DNA from: Clostridia bacterium
GTDB lineage: Bacteria > Bacillota > Clostridia > Oscillospirales > Acutalibacteraceae
Direction of reading: 5' to 3'
Assembly: GCA_017474125.1 (NCBI GenBank)
Contig: JAFVIF010000003.1
Coordinates: 1-44,230 of the forward strand
DNA length: 44,230 bases
Both the position numbers and the translations under genes were made by a program. Below, one piece after another: positions 7,405-15,660 of this stretch. The notes beneath the pieces were generated by a model, which was not told the origin of the DNA, did not search any database, and saw nothing but the letters and a program-made list of their open reading frames with translations. The stretch's first letter is position 1; each line of letters opens with the position of its first letter.

Positions 7405-8002
7405 ATATGAATTTATTGAAGCGCTGAGGCAAGGGCTTTCGGGCTTGCCCAAAAGGGATATTGAGGAGCAAATCAGCTTTTACGGTGAAATGATAGACGA
7501 CCGAATTGAGGAGGGAGCTTGCGAGGAGGAGGCTGTAGAACAGCTTGGCAACGTAAACGACCTTGTTTTAAAAATTTTGAAGGAAATACCGTTATCACGG
7601 CTTGTAAAGGAAAAGGTTAATAACGGCAGAAGGCTTAATGCCTTGGAAATAATTCTTTTAATACTCGGCTCGCCTATATGGTTTTCTTTACTTGTTGCCG
7701 CTTTTGCGGTGCTGTTTTCACTTTACGTAAGCCTTTGGGCGGTGCTGGTATCGCTGTGGGCGGTGGCATTTTCCTTTATTGCTTCCGCGTTTGGCGGAAT
7801 ATTTGCCGCAGTTGTTTTTCTGTTTGGCGGCAACACCCTGCCTGCCGTTGCTACCATTGGCGCCTCGGTTTGTTTAGCGGGAATTTCGGTATTATTGTTT
7901 ATTGCCTGCAAATTTTTCAGTAAGGGTGTTTTACTGCTTACCAAAAAAGCTGTGTTAAAATTAAAGGCTGCGCTGATTAAAAAGGAGAAGAGCAATGAGT
8001 AA
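7397..8002 (+). CDS. DUF1700-type membrane protein
   Basis: A 201-residue protein starting with GTG at 7397, which has AAGGAGG nine bases upstream; the start overlaps the PadR stop (gtgactaa). Residues 1-65 are the acidic helical DUF1700/HAAS domain (TKYEFIEALRQGLSGLPKRD, then EEQISFYGEMIDDRIEEG). After that come about three strongly hydrophobic segments (LEIILLILGSPIWFSLLVAA, LWAVLVSLWAVAFSFIASAF, and a third around SVCLAGISVLLFIA) and a lysine-rich C-terminus. Its role is unknown; with its neighbours it probably belongs to an envelope-associated regulatory unit. Confidence 0.85.
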   Translation: MTKYEFIEALRQGLSGLPKRDIEEQISFYGEMIDDRIEEGACEEEAVEQLGNVNDLVLKILKEIPLSRLVKEKVNNGRRLNALEIILLILGSPIWFSLLVAAFAVLFSLYVSLWAVLVSLWAVAFSFIASAFGGIFAAVVFLFGGNTLPAVATIGASVCLAGISVLLFIACKFFSKGVLLLTKKAVLKLKAALIKKEKSNE

Positions 8003-8897
8003 AACAGGTAAATTTTTAATTGCCGCCATAGTACTTATTATAGTAGGCTGTGTAATATTCGGTGCCGCTATGACGGAGCTTCAGTGGGATTTTCAAAAGC
8101 TGAGCACAGCAAAAACCGAAACCGAAATTATAGATATTAACGGCGAATTTAATAATATTGAAGTGAATTTAAGAACAACCGATATTGAGTTCGCTTTTTC
8201 GGGTAACGATACAAGCAGTATTTTGGTAACACAACACAAAAATGAAAAGCATTCTGCCGTAGTGGAAAACGGCACCCTTAAAATAGGCGTAAAGGATACG
8301 CGAAAATGGTATGAGCATATAGGTATAAATTTTTCTACCCCTAAAATCACGGTGTTTTTGTCTAAAACCGAATTTGCTTGCCTTAGCATTAACACATCCA
8401 CCGGAAATATAAATATTGCCGATGCTTTTTGCTTTGAAAGCCTTAAAATAAAAGGCTCTACGGCAAACGTTAAATGCAGTGCGACGGTGGAAAACAGCGT
8501 TGAAATAAAAACCTCTACGGGCAACGTTTATTTGTCTGCGCCTATAATGGGAGGGTTAAATATTACTACCTCTACGGGCAACGTTAAAATTGATTCGGTT
8601 ACGGCTACCGACAGTGTAGCCATAAAAACCGATACAGGTAACGTTGATTTAAATAATACGGTTATAAGCGGTAAGCTTTCGGTTGATACCGATACGGGTA
8701 ATCTAAAGCTTAGCGGCTGTGATGCAGGTGAGCTTTATATAAAAACCTCTACGGGCAACGTGCGCGGCACTCTGCTTAGTGAAAAGGTGTTTATTGCAAA
8801 TAGCTCAACGGGGAAAATCGACGTTCCGAAAACGTTAGGCGGCGGTATGTGTGAAATTACCACCGATACAGGAGACATTCAGATTAAAATAGAGTAA
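7995..8897 (+). CDS. DUF4097 beta-repeat protein, membrane-anchored
   Basis: A 300-residue protein with an N-terminal membrane anchor (LIAAIVLIIVGCVIFGAAMT). From about residue 40 it consists of beta strands with a recurrent T-[SD]-T-G-[ND]-[VI] motif, about eight copies spaced roughly 20 residues apart (STGNINI, TSTGNVYL, TSTGNVKI, TDTGNVDL, TDTGNLKL, TSTGNVRG, SSTGKIDV, TDTGDIQI). This is the DUF4097/putative adhesin fold, a right-handed beta helix. The ATG overlaps the preceding stop by eight bases and AAGGAG lies just upstream. Third gene of the padR operon. Bulk is expected outside the membrane. The repeats make copy number variable among relatives. Confidence 0.85.
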   Translation: MSKTGKFLIAAIVLIIVGCVIFGAAMTELQWDFQKLSTAKTETEIIDINGEFNNIEVNLRTTDIEFAFSGNDTSSILVTQHKNEKHSAVVENGTLKIGVKDTRKWYEHIGINFSTPKITVFLSKTEFACLSINTSTGNINIADAFCFESLKIKGSTANVKCSATVENSVEIKTSTGNVYLSAPIMGGLNITTSTGNVKIDSVTATDSVAIKTDTGNVDLNNTVISGKLSVDTDTGNLKLSGCDAGELYIKTSTGNVRGTLLSEKVFIANSSTGKIDVPKTLGGGMCEITTDTGDIQIKIE

Positions 8898-8902
8898 TAA
8901 AA

Positions 8903-8978
8903 ATAATAAGGAGGATTATTCGGAGCGCTCACTTAAGATATTTTTCTAAGCGAAGGCTCCGTTATTCCTCCTTATTTT
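8903..8978. terminator. Long bidirectional terminator hairpin
   Basis: AATAAGGAGGATTA.TCGGAGC pairs, with a few bulges, with GGCTCCGTTATTCCTCCTTATT, giving an imperfect stem of about 30 bp between convergent genes. The stop codon and last codons of the minus-strand AraC gene are inside the right arm. A-runs on the left and T-runs on the right allow termination in both directions. Confidence 0.7.
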
Positions 8979-9777
8979 TATTTTTGCTGGGAAGGGTGCT
9001 CATGTATTTTTTATAGGTGCGTGAAAAATACGAAAGGTTTTTAAAGCCGCAGGCAAAGGCGGCATCGGTAACCGAGGCGCCGTTTTTTAGAAGCGCGGTG
9101 GCGGTTTTACAGCGCAGGATGTTTATGTATTCAAAAACGTTTAGTCGGGTGGCCGATTTAAATTCACGGGACAACTGATATTTATTTATACCCACCGAAC
9201 AAGCAATGCTCTCAAGGGTCAACTCGCCGCTTAAATTGGCTTCAATATAAGAAATAGCGTTTTTTACTCTTGCATAAGCCTTTGAGGTAGAGGTCGGGGC
9301 GATGCTGTCAGGTTTGTAGTTTTCATAAAGCATAAGGAAAAGCTGTAAAAACATAATTTTAAGCCTTACGGCTTTTTGTTCGGCGTTTCCGTTATATATC
9401 TTTGAGGTGTTTATTAATAATTCCGCCAGTTTATCGTCCCTTTCGATATATTCGATAAAAAAGCTTTCTCTTGCATCCGGAAAGCTTTCTTGGAGATATT
9501 TGCTGTCAATATGGAAGCAATAAAAGCTTAAATCGGTAAGGACGTTGATAGAGTGGATTACGTTGGAGTTAATAAATATTATATTTCCTTCCCTTACGGT
9601 GTACTCGCGGTCGTCTAAAATAACGCTTGCAACACCTTTTTTGCAAAGAATTATTTCAGGCTCTTTATGCCAGTTAGAAGAAAAGAAGTATCCCTTGGCA
9701 TAAGTCTTTTGGCCGCCACTACCCTTAATGCAGTATTCCGAAAAATAATCTAAGGTTTCGTATCTAACAAACGGCAT
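8962..9777 (-). CDS. AraC-family transcriptional regulator
   Basis: A 271-residue protein. The N-terminal cupin part carries KEPEIILCKKGVASVILDDR and GNIIFINSNVIHSI. The C-terminal double helix-turn-helix contains LTLESIACSVGINKYQLSRE, then ASVTDAAFACGFKNLSYFSR and TYKKYMSTLP. A GGAGCGAG site precedes the ATG. Its promoter and two tandem palindromes lie just upstream, which suggests autoregulation. No sugar gene is directly adjacent on the same strand; the radical SAM gene lies upstream, also on the minus strand, and the tandem GH3 genes are 1 kb away. Confidence 0.88.
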   Translation of the reverse strand: MPFVRYETLDYFSEYCIKGSGGQKTYAKGYFFSSNWHKEPEIILCKKGVASVILDDREYTVREGNIIFINSNVIHSINVLTDLSFYCFHIDSKYLQESFPDARESFFIEYIERDDKLAELLINTSKIYNGNAEQKAVRLKIMFLQLFLMLYENYKPDSIAPTSTSKAYARVKNAISYIEANLSGELTLESIACSVGINKYQLSREFKSATRLNVFEYINILRCKTATALLKNGASVTDAAFACGFKNLSYFSRTYKKYMSTLPSKNKNKEE

Positions 9778-9810
9778 AACTCGCTCCTTTGCAATATAGT
9801 GTTAAAATAT

Positions 9811-9845
9811 ATCAATATAATTGATTGAATTATCAATATATTGAT
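9811..9845. promoter_or_regulatory. Two tandem palindromes, probable AraC-gene operator
   Basis: ATCAATATAATTGAT (9811-9825) and ATCAATATATTGAT (9832-9845) are two near-identical palindromes (ATCAAT/ATTGAT arms), with starts 21 bp apart, about two helical turns. They lie between the promoter and the start codon of the minus-strand AraC gene, the second overlapping its -10 box by 2 bp. Confidence 0.6.
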
Positions 9846-9872
9846 TATATAATTAAAAAGAGCAAAAGTCAA
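9844..9872 (-). promoter_or_regulatory. Promoter of the minus-strand AraC gene
   Basis: On the minus strand TTGACT (9872-9867), a 17-bp spacer and TATAAT (9849-9844). The promoter partly precedes the 3' end of the upstream radical SAM gene, so the AraC gene can be transcribed separately from it. Confidence 0.7.
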
Positions 9873-9877
9873 CGGCA

Positions 9878-10705
9878 TTATATGAAGCGTCTTGCATAGG
9901 CGCACCTTTTACAAAGCTCCTCGACAGCGGTTTTTTGTTCAAAGCCCTTTACTATATTTTGCGCTCTGTCGCCTTTCAGTATAGCATCAATATCGTCTGT
10001 GAAAATATTACCCAGCTTTATACAGCCGTCACTATCCAGACAGCAGGGGACTACGGTGCCGTCTGAAAGTATACCGAAATGGTCCTTTAGGCCGTAGCAG
10101 GTAACGCAGTCTTTCTGAATTTCGGCATTGCTGTCGGGCCAGACAAAGCGGTCACCGTATTCTAAAAACAGCCGCTTTTTTATACGCAGACCTTTGGTGT
10201 TTTTTGCCCATTCACCCTGTATTGTATTTTTGAAAAAGCTTAAAACCGCGGCGTTCCTTTCATGGTCACAGCCGTTGTTCCAAAGCCGAAGCACCACTAT
10301 CGTTCCGTTGTTTACCATAGCCTCTGCAGCACGGGCAATCTCGCTTAAATATTTTTCGTGGTCGGCCTTGTTTCCGTTTTCAAAGCTGTGAAGTGAAACG
10401 CTTACCTTATATACCTTATTGCGTATTAAAATATCGCCCTTTTCCTTTAAAAGACTACCGTTGGTAGTAATAACCGATTTGTAGCCGTAGGATGTGGCAA
10501 GGTTAATAAAGCCTTCTAAGTCGGGGTGGGTCAGCGGCTCGCCCATAAGGTGGTAGTAAATATAATCGGTATGGGATTTTAGCTTTTTAAGAACGGTCTC
10601 AAATTCGTTTTTATTCATCGTTTTGGGCTGTCTTTTTGTGCCGTGACAAAAGGAGCAGTTTAAATTGCAAATATTTGTTATTTCTACGTAAACCTTCGAA
10701 TACAT
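9878..10705 (-). CDS. Radical SAM/SPASM-type enzyme
   Basis: A 275-residue protein with the radical SAM motif C13-x3-C17-x2-C20 (CNLNCSFC), which binds the 4Fe-4S cluster that cleaves S-adenosylmethionine. HLMGEPLTHPDL and TTNGSLL match the strand-2 and strand-3 motifs. The C-terminus is SPASM/twitch-like with extra cysteines (KDCVTCYG, VVPCCLDSDGC and ELCKRCAYA), probably binding an auxiliary cluster. Members include peptide maturases and sulfatase-maturing enzymes. No precursor peptide, sulfatase or transporter is adjacent, so the substrate is unknown. It is divergent from the GH3 cluster. Confidence 0.85.
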   Translation of the reverse strand: MYSKVYVEITNICNLNCSFCHGTKRQPKTMNKNEFETVLKKLKSHTDYIYYHLMGEPLTHPDLEGFINLATSYGYKSVITTNGSLLKEKGDILIRNKVYKVSVSLHSFENGNKADHEKYLSEIARAAEAMVNNGTIVVLRLWNNGCDHERNAAVLSFFKNTIQGEWAKNTKGLRIKKRLFLEYGDRFVWPDSNAEIQKDCVTCYGLKDHFGILSDGTVVPCCLDSDGCIKLGNIFTDDIDAILKGDRAQNIVKGFEQKTAVEELCKRCAYARRFI

Positions 10706-10856
10706 TTTATCATCTCTTTCAAGGCTTATTGTAACATATTTTTGAAATATTGCAAATTGTACTTTTCGAAAATTTTTCGTTTATAATAGAATTTTTTTAT
10801 ATTGAAAAAGCTTAGCGCTTGATATATTATAAAATTATAAAAAGGAGGCTTTTATT

Positions 10857-12431
10857 ATGAAGGAATTAAAGGAGCTTAAATTTGAAGAGCTGACTCTTGA
10901 CCAAAAACTTGGTATGGTACACGCCGCAATGATAAACGGAAATACCAAAGGGGAAGAAACAGAGTTTGTTTTTGAAAGAATTAAGAACCGCGCGCTCGGT
11001 GCTGTATGGATTCAGTACGGCGCAAAAAGCTGGCAGGAACTTTTGAAAAGAGTTAAAGAAACAGCCGATTATCCTATCCTTATAATTACCGACTGTGAAA
11101 ACGGAATTGACGAATATCAAGTAGGACGCCATAATCCTATTGCTTGCACAGGGGACGAAAAATACGCCTATGCCTTTGGAAAAACGGTCGGCTTTACTGC
11201 TAAAAGCTATGGTTATAACGTTGTTTGCAATCCTGTTTTGGATATAGACAATAACGGCTTTGTAAGATGCTTCGGTAAGGATAAAAACGTTATAGCAAAA
11301 ATGGGCTCTGCAGAGGCACGCGGTATGCACGATGCAGGCGTTTTGACCGTTGGTAAGCACTATCCCAGCGGAAGAAATGAAATGAATATCGACGCTCACA
11401 TGGCAGAAAGCGTTTCAAGTCAGACAAGAGAACAGCTTCTTGACGATAGCCTTTTTGCTTATGTTAAAATGATGAAAGCCGGCCTTCTTGACGGTGTTAT
11501 GACTTCTCATCAGAAGTTTTCAAATATTGATGATAAATATCCTGCAAGTCTTTCTAAAAAGGTTATCGACGTAATAAGAGACGAGGGCTTTGACGGATTT
11601 TGCATTACCGATGCTCTTGGTATGATGGGTATTCGCGCTAAATTCGGTGATGCCGAAAGCAAGGCCTTGGCTATTTCCGCAGGTAACGATTTGGCTCTTA
11701 CGTATGGCTATAAGCCCAGCGCCGATCAGGATGCAATAAATAAGGGCTATGAAAACGGTATAATCACCGAAGAACAGCTTAATGCATGTGTAAAGCGTGT
11801 TCTTTTGGCTCAGCATAAGACAATGCTTCTTGATGAAAGCAGATGTAAAGAACTTACCGATGAAGAAATTGCACTCTGCAAGGATATTCCGAGAGTTTCT
11901 GTTTATGCTCAGGCAGACGAGGGGCTGACTCCCGCTATTTCAAGGGATGGCAAACACCTTTTTGCAGTTATGGTAAGAAATGAAATGGAGCTCGGAAAGG
12001 TTGACGTTGATACCTTTAGTAACGGTTGGCTTTTCCCCAATAAAATTACCGAAAAATTAATGGAGCTTTTCCCGAATTCTAAGGTAAGGCTTTTCCACGA
12101 ATTTCCGACACAATACCATAATCACGGTATTTTTCAGGATTCCGTTATTCACGACGACGTAATATTCTTAACCTTTTCAGAACCTCTCGCTTATGCAGGA
12201 AAGGAAGCCCTTACTTCACGTGTAGTAAGCCTTATAGAATGTTTGCAGTTTACAAACAGAGTGTCTGCTATTGCTCATTTCGGAAATCCTTGTATTCTTG
12301 ATACGTTGCCCCATATTCCGAGAGTTGTTTTAGGCGGTCTTTGTGAGGATAGCGTTGACGCAGCTATCGAGATACTTGCAGGCGAAAGAACGGCAACAGG
12401 AGTTAAAACTTTTGATATTAAATTGAATTAA
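10857..12431 (+). CDS. Glycoside hydrolase family 3 protein, copy 1
   Basis: A 524-residue cytoplasmic protein. The N-terminal two thirds are a GH3 catalytic barrel: KHYPS followed by the Asp-His dyad D179-A-H181 in the position used by NagZ-type beta-N-acetylhexosaminidases, and the predicted nucleophile D252 in ITDALGM. The C-terminal third (from about residue 355, HLFAVMVRNE) is an alpha/beta domain ending in IPRVVLGG. No signal peptide. First of four tandem paralogues; AAAAGGAGG precedes the ATG. Likely cleaves a beta-linked amino sugar or glucoside, but the loop between KHYPS and the dyad differs from canonical NagZ, so substrate is open. The C-terminal half is almost identical in DNA to copy 2. 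Confidence 0.8.
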   Translation: MKELKELKFEELTLDQKLGMVHAAMINGNTKGEETEFVFERIKNRALGAVWIQYGAKSWQELLKRVKETADYPILIITDCENGIDEYQVGRHNPIACTGDEKYAYAFGKTVGFTAKSYGYNVVCNPVLDIDNNGFVRCFGKDKNVIAKMGSAEARGMHDAGVLTVGKHYPSGRNEMNIDAHMAESVSSQTREQLLDDSLFAYVKMMKAGLLDGVMTSHQKFSNIDDKYPASLSKKVIDVIRDEGFDGFCITDALGMMGIRAKFGDAESKALAISAGNDLALTYGYKPSADQDAINKGYENGIITEEQLNACVKRVLLAQHKTMLLDESRCKELTDEEIALCKDIPRVSVYAQADEGLTPAISRDGKHLFAVMVRNEMELGKVDVDTFSNGWLFPNKITEKLMELFPNSKVRLFHEFPTQYHNHGIFQDSVIHDDVIFLTFSEPLAYAGKEALTSRVVSLIECLQFTNRVSAIAHFGNPCILDTLPHIPRVVLGGLCEDSVDAAIEILAGERTATGVKTFDIKLN

Positions 12432-12444
12432 TCAGGTGGATTTT

Positions 12445-14016
12445 ATGAAAGAACTAAAGGAACTTAAATTTGAAGAGCTAACCCTTGAACAAAAGCTTGG
12501 TATGGTACATACGGCTATGATTAACGGCAATATGAAGCCGGAAGAAAGAGAGTTTGTTTTCGAGTGCATTGAAAAACGTTCTCTTGGCGCGGTATGGATT
12601 CAGTACGACCAACCTAAAGCGGCAGAGCTTATGCAACGTGTTAAGGAAACCGCAGATTATCCCATTCTTATATTTACCGATGCCGAAAACGGAATAGGTG
12701 AATATATAATAGGTCGCCATAATGCAATTGCTTGTACCGGTGACGAAAAATATGCCTATGCTTTCGGTAAAACCATAGGCTATACTGCCAAACAGATGGG
12801 CTATAACGTAGTATGCTGTCCTTTATTGGATATAAATGATGAAGGAAGCGTGCGTTCTTTTGGTGCCGACAAAAACGTAATTGCAAAAATGGCCGCTGCA
12901 GAAGCTCGCGGTATGCACGATGCAGGTGTTTTGACTGTTGGTAAGCATTACCCAAGCGGCAGAGAATGTCTTGGCGTTGACTCTCACATGGCAGAAAGTC
13001 TTTCTATGCAAACAAAGGAAGAATTACTTGAGGACAGCCTTTACGCTTATATGGAATTAATAAAAGAGGACCTTTTGGACGGTCTTATGTCTTCACATAT
13101 GCGTCTGCCCAAAATTGATGAAGAATACCCCGCAAGTCTTTCTAAAAAGGTTACAGGCTTTATCAGAGAACAGGGCTTTAAGGGCTTCTTTATTACCGAC
13201 GCTCTCGATATGATGGGCATAAGAGCAAAATTCGGTAATCTTGAAAGCAAGGGTATGGCGGTAAGAGCAAACGATTTAACACTTCCTTTTTCTCACCAAC
13301 CTACTTTTGACAGAAGCGCTATTGTAGAATGCTATGAAAAAGGCATATTTACCGAAGAAGAATTAAACGAAGCGGTTAAGCGCGTTCTCGAAAATCACCA
13401 CAAGGCTTTGGAAATGGATAAAAAGGCTTGTAAAGAACTCACCGAAGAAGAAATTTATCTTTCCAGAAATATTTCAAGAGCTTCGGTATATGCGCGGGTT
13501 GACGAAGGACTTACTTCTGCTATCTCAAGGGACGGAAAACATCTTTTCGCGATTATGGTAAGAAATGAAATGGCGCTCGGAAAGGTTGACGTTGATACCT
13601 TTAGCAACGGTTGGCTTTTCCCCGAAAAGATTAAAAGTCAAATCTTAGAACTGTTCCCCAATTCAGGTGTGAGATTTTTCCATGAATTCCCGACTCAGTT
13701 TCATAACTTCGGAATTTGTCAGGATTCGGTTAAGTACGACGACGTAATATTTTTAACTTTCTCAGAGCCTCTTGCTTATGCGGGAGAGGAAGCCCTTACT
13801 TCACGTGTAGTAAGCCTTATTAAAGCGTTACAGTATACCAACCGTGTTTCTGCTTTAATGCATTTTGGCAACCCCTGTATTCTTTCGGCGCTTCCTCATA
13901 TTCCGAGAGTCATACTCGGCGGAATATGCGAAGAAAGTGTAGAAGCCTGTATCGACGTGTTAGCCGGTAAATTAGAGGCAAAAGGTGTGACTACCTACGA
14001 TATAGACTTAAAGTAA
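12445..14016 (+). CDS. Glycoside hydrolase family 3 protein, copy 2
   Basis: A 523-residue paralogue of the preceding gene. Dyad D179-S-H181 and predicted nucleophile D252 (ITDALDM) are kept at the same positions. A stretch that reads AxxAGND in copies 1 and 4 is shortened to AVRAND, a one-residue loss near the active-site barrel. CAGGTGG before the ATG at 12445 supports this start over an in-frame GTG at 12436. It starts 13 bp after copy 1 and is likely co-transcribed. The region around the shared VDVDTFSNGWLFP segment is nearly identical in DNA to copy 1, indicating recent duplication or gene conversion. Confidence 0.8.
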   Translation: MKELKELKFEELTLEQKLGMVHTAMINGNMKPEEREFVFECIEKRSLGAVWIQYDQPKAAELMQRVKETADYPILIFTDAENGIGEYIIGRHNAIACTGDEKYAYAFGKTIGYTAKQMGYNVVCCPLLDINDEGSVRSFGADKNVIAKMAAAEARGMHDAGVLTVGKHYPSGRECLGVDSHMAESLSMQTKEELLEDSLYAYMELIKEDLLDGLMSSHMRLPKIDEEYPASLSKKVTGFIREQGFKGFFITDALDMMGIRAKFGNLESKGMAVRANDLTLPFSHQPTFDRSAIVECYEKGIFTEEELNEAVKRVLENHHKALEMDKKACKELTEEEIYLSRNISRASVYARVDEGLTSAISRDGKHLFAIMVRNEMALGKVDVDTFSNGWLFPEKIKSQILELFPNSGVRFFHEFPTQFHNFGICQDSVKYDDVIFLTFSEPLAYAGEEALTSRVVSLIKALQYTNRVSALMHFGNPCILSALPHIPRVILGGICEESVEACIDVLAGKLEAKGVTTYDIDLK

Positions 14017-14033
14017 AGATTTAAGGTGATTTT

Positions 14034-15641
14034 ATGAAAGAAATTAAAGAACTGAAACTTGAAAACTTGAGCACCGAGCAAAAACTGGGTATGGCTTTGT
14101 GCAGTTATATCGGTAAGCTTTCAACAGAAGAGAAAACCGAGGCGAATATTAAGTATATTCTGGATTTAATTAGAAACCATAGCTTAGGCGCCGTTTTTGT
14201 GAATGCTACTTTTAAAGGTAAAGAAGCGGCTATAGCAAGAATTAAAGAGGTTGCCGATTATCCTGTTCTTATTTGCTGCGATGCTGAAAGAGGCTTTCCT
14301 GCAGAAGGGTATGAAAGAATAGGAGCGCATAATGCGATAGGAACCTGTAATACAACTGACAGCGCGTACGCCTTTGGGTTTGTTACGGCAGTTAATGCCA
14401 GAAAAGCGGGCTATAACGTAGTTTTTAACCCTGTACTTGATATGACCGACCAAAACTGTACCTGCGGCTGCACCATAAGAAGTATAGGCGGCGATAAGGT
14501 GAGAGTAACCGAGCTTGCCGCAGCCGAAGCGCAGGGTATGCACGACGGCGGTGTTTTGACCGTTGGTAAGCATTACCCCAGCGTAAAGGGAAACCCACGT
14601 ATTGATTCTCATATGGCTGAAAACAGCTCCGATATTTCAAAGGAAGAGTTAATTGATTACTATTTATATCCGTACATAGAGCTTAATAAAAGAGGACTGC
14701 TTGACGGTATTATGACGGGACACTATCGTCTTACAAATATTGACCCCGATTTTCCCACCAGCCTTTCCAAAAAGAATATAGGGGTGTTCAGAGATTTAGG
14801 CTTTAACGGTTTTACCATTACCGACGCCCTTTGTATGGCAAGTGTGGTTTCCAAATTCGGTTGGGTTCCTTGCCGCGGTATGGCTGTTGCAGGCGGTAAC
14901 AGCTTGGCTTTGGTTTGGGGCGACGGAGAATCAGGTTATACCTCTATGCTTAAGTGCTATGAAGACGGCTTAATTCCCGATGATATGTTGGATTCTGCAG
15001 TTTCTTACGTATTGGCGGCTCAGCATAAGGTTACACTTCTTGATACAACGGCTGAAATTACCGAAGAGGAAAAAATCAACTACAATAAATTAAATACCGA
15101 CGGTGTTTATGCTAAAACCGATGAAGGCTACGAAATAGCTTTACCTAAGGATAAGAAGCATTACTTTGTTATTTTGTGCGACAACGAATCTGACGTTGAT
15201 AACGGCGAAATCAGTGTTGCTACCATGCAGGATTCGTGGTATAACCCAAAACGAATTGCAGAAAGACTACAAGAGCTTTATCCCGATTCACGCTATCGTA
15301 TTGTAAAGGAATATCCTGCGCAGCGTGATATTCAGCGAATTGTTGAGGATAACCTTCACTGCGACGACGTTGTTTTTGTCACCTTTATTGATACCAAGGC
15401 GTACATTGGCGTTGAAAACTTTGCACCCAGAGTTTATTCTCTCGTTGAAGCGCTTCAGGTAACAGACAGAGTATCTACTATTTTACATTTCGGTAATCCG
15501 TTTGTGCTTGAAGAATTTGTTCACGTTCCTCGCGTAATTATAGGCGGCGTTTCTCCTGCGGCTGTAGAAGCGGGGTTAAGCGTGCTTTCGGGTGAATATC
15601 CCGCAAAAGGAACCCTTACTTACGATATAGATTTAAAGTAG
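14034..15641 (+). CDS. Glycoside hydrolase family 3 protein, copy 3
   Basis: A 535-residue paralogue, the most diverged of the four. Dyad D191-S-H193 (after KHYPSVKGNPR) and predicted nucleophile D264 (ITDALCM) are kept. The N-terminal half carries small insertions, including a cysteine-containing stretch DQNCTCGCT near residue 139 that the other copies lack. AAGGTGAT precedes the ATG, 17 bp after copy 2. The divergence suggests a different substrate from copies 1 and 2. Confidence 0.8.
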   Translation: MKEIKELKLENLSTEQKLGMALCSYIGKLSTEEKTEANIKYILDLIRNHSLGAVFVNATFKGKEAAIARIKEVADYPVLICCDAERGFPAEGYERIGAHNAIGTCNTTDSAYAFGFVTAVNARKAGYNVVFNPVLDMTDQNCTCGCTIRSIGGDKVRVTELAAAEAQGMHDGGVLTVGKHYPSVKGNPRIDSHMAENSSDISKEELIDYYLYPYIELNKRGLLDGIMTGHYRLTNIDPDFPTSLSKKNIGVFRDLGFNGFTITDALCMASVVSKFGWVPCRGMAVAGGNSLALVWGDGESGYTSMLKCYEDGLIPDDMLDSAVSYVLAAQHKVTLLDTTAEITEEEKINYNKLNTDGVYAKTDEGYEIALPKDKKHYFVILCDNESDVDNGEISVATMQDSWYNPKRIAERLQELYPDSRYRIVKEYPAQRDIQRIVEDNLHCDDVVFVTFIDTKAYIGVENFAPRVYSLVEALQVTDRVSTILHFGNPFVLEEFVHVPRVIIGGVSPAAVEAGLSVLSGEYPAKGTLTYDIDLK

Positions 15642-15660
15642 TAAATAAAAGGTGATTTTT

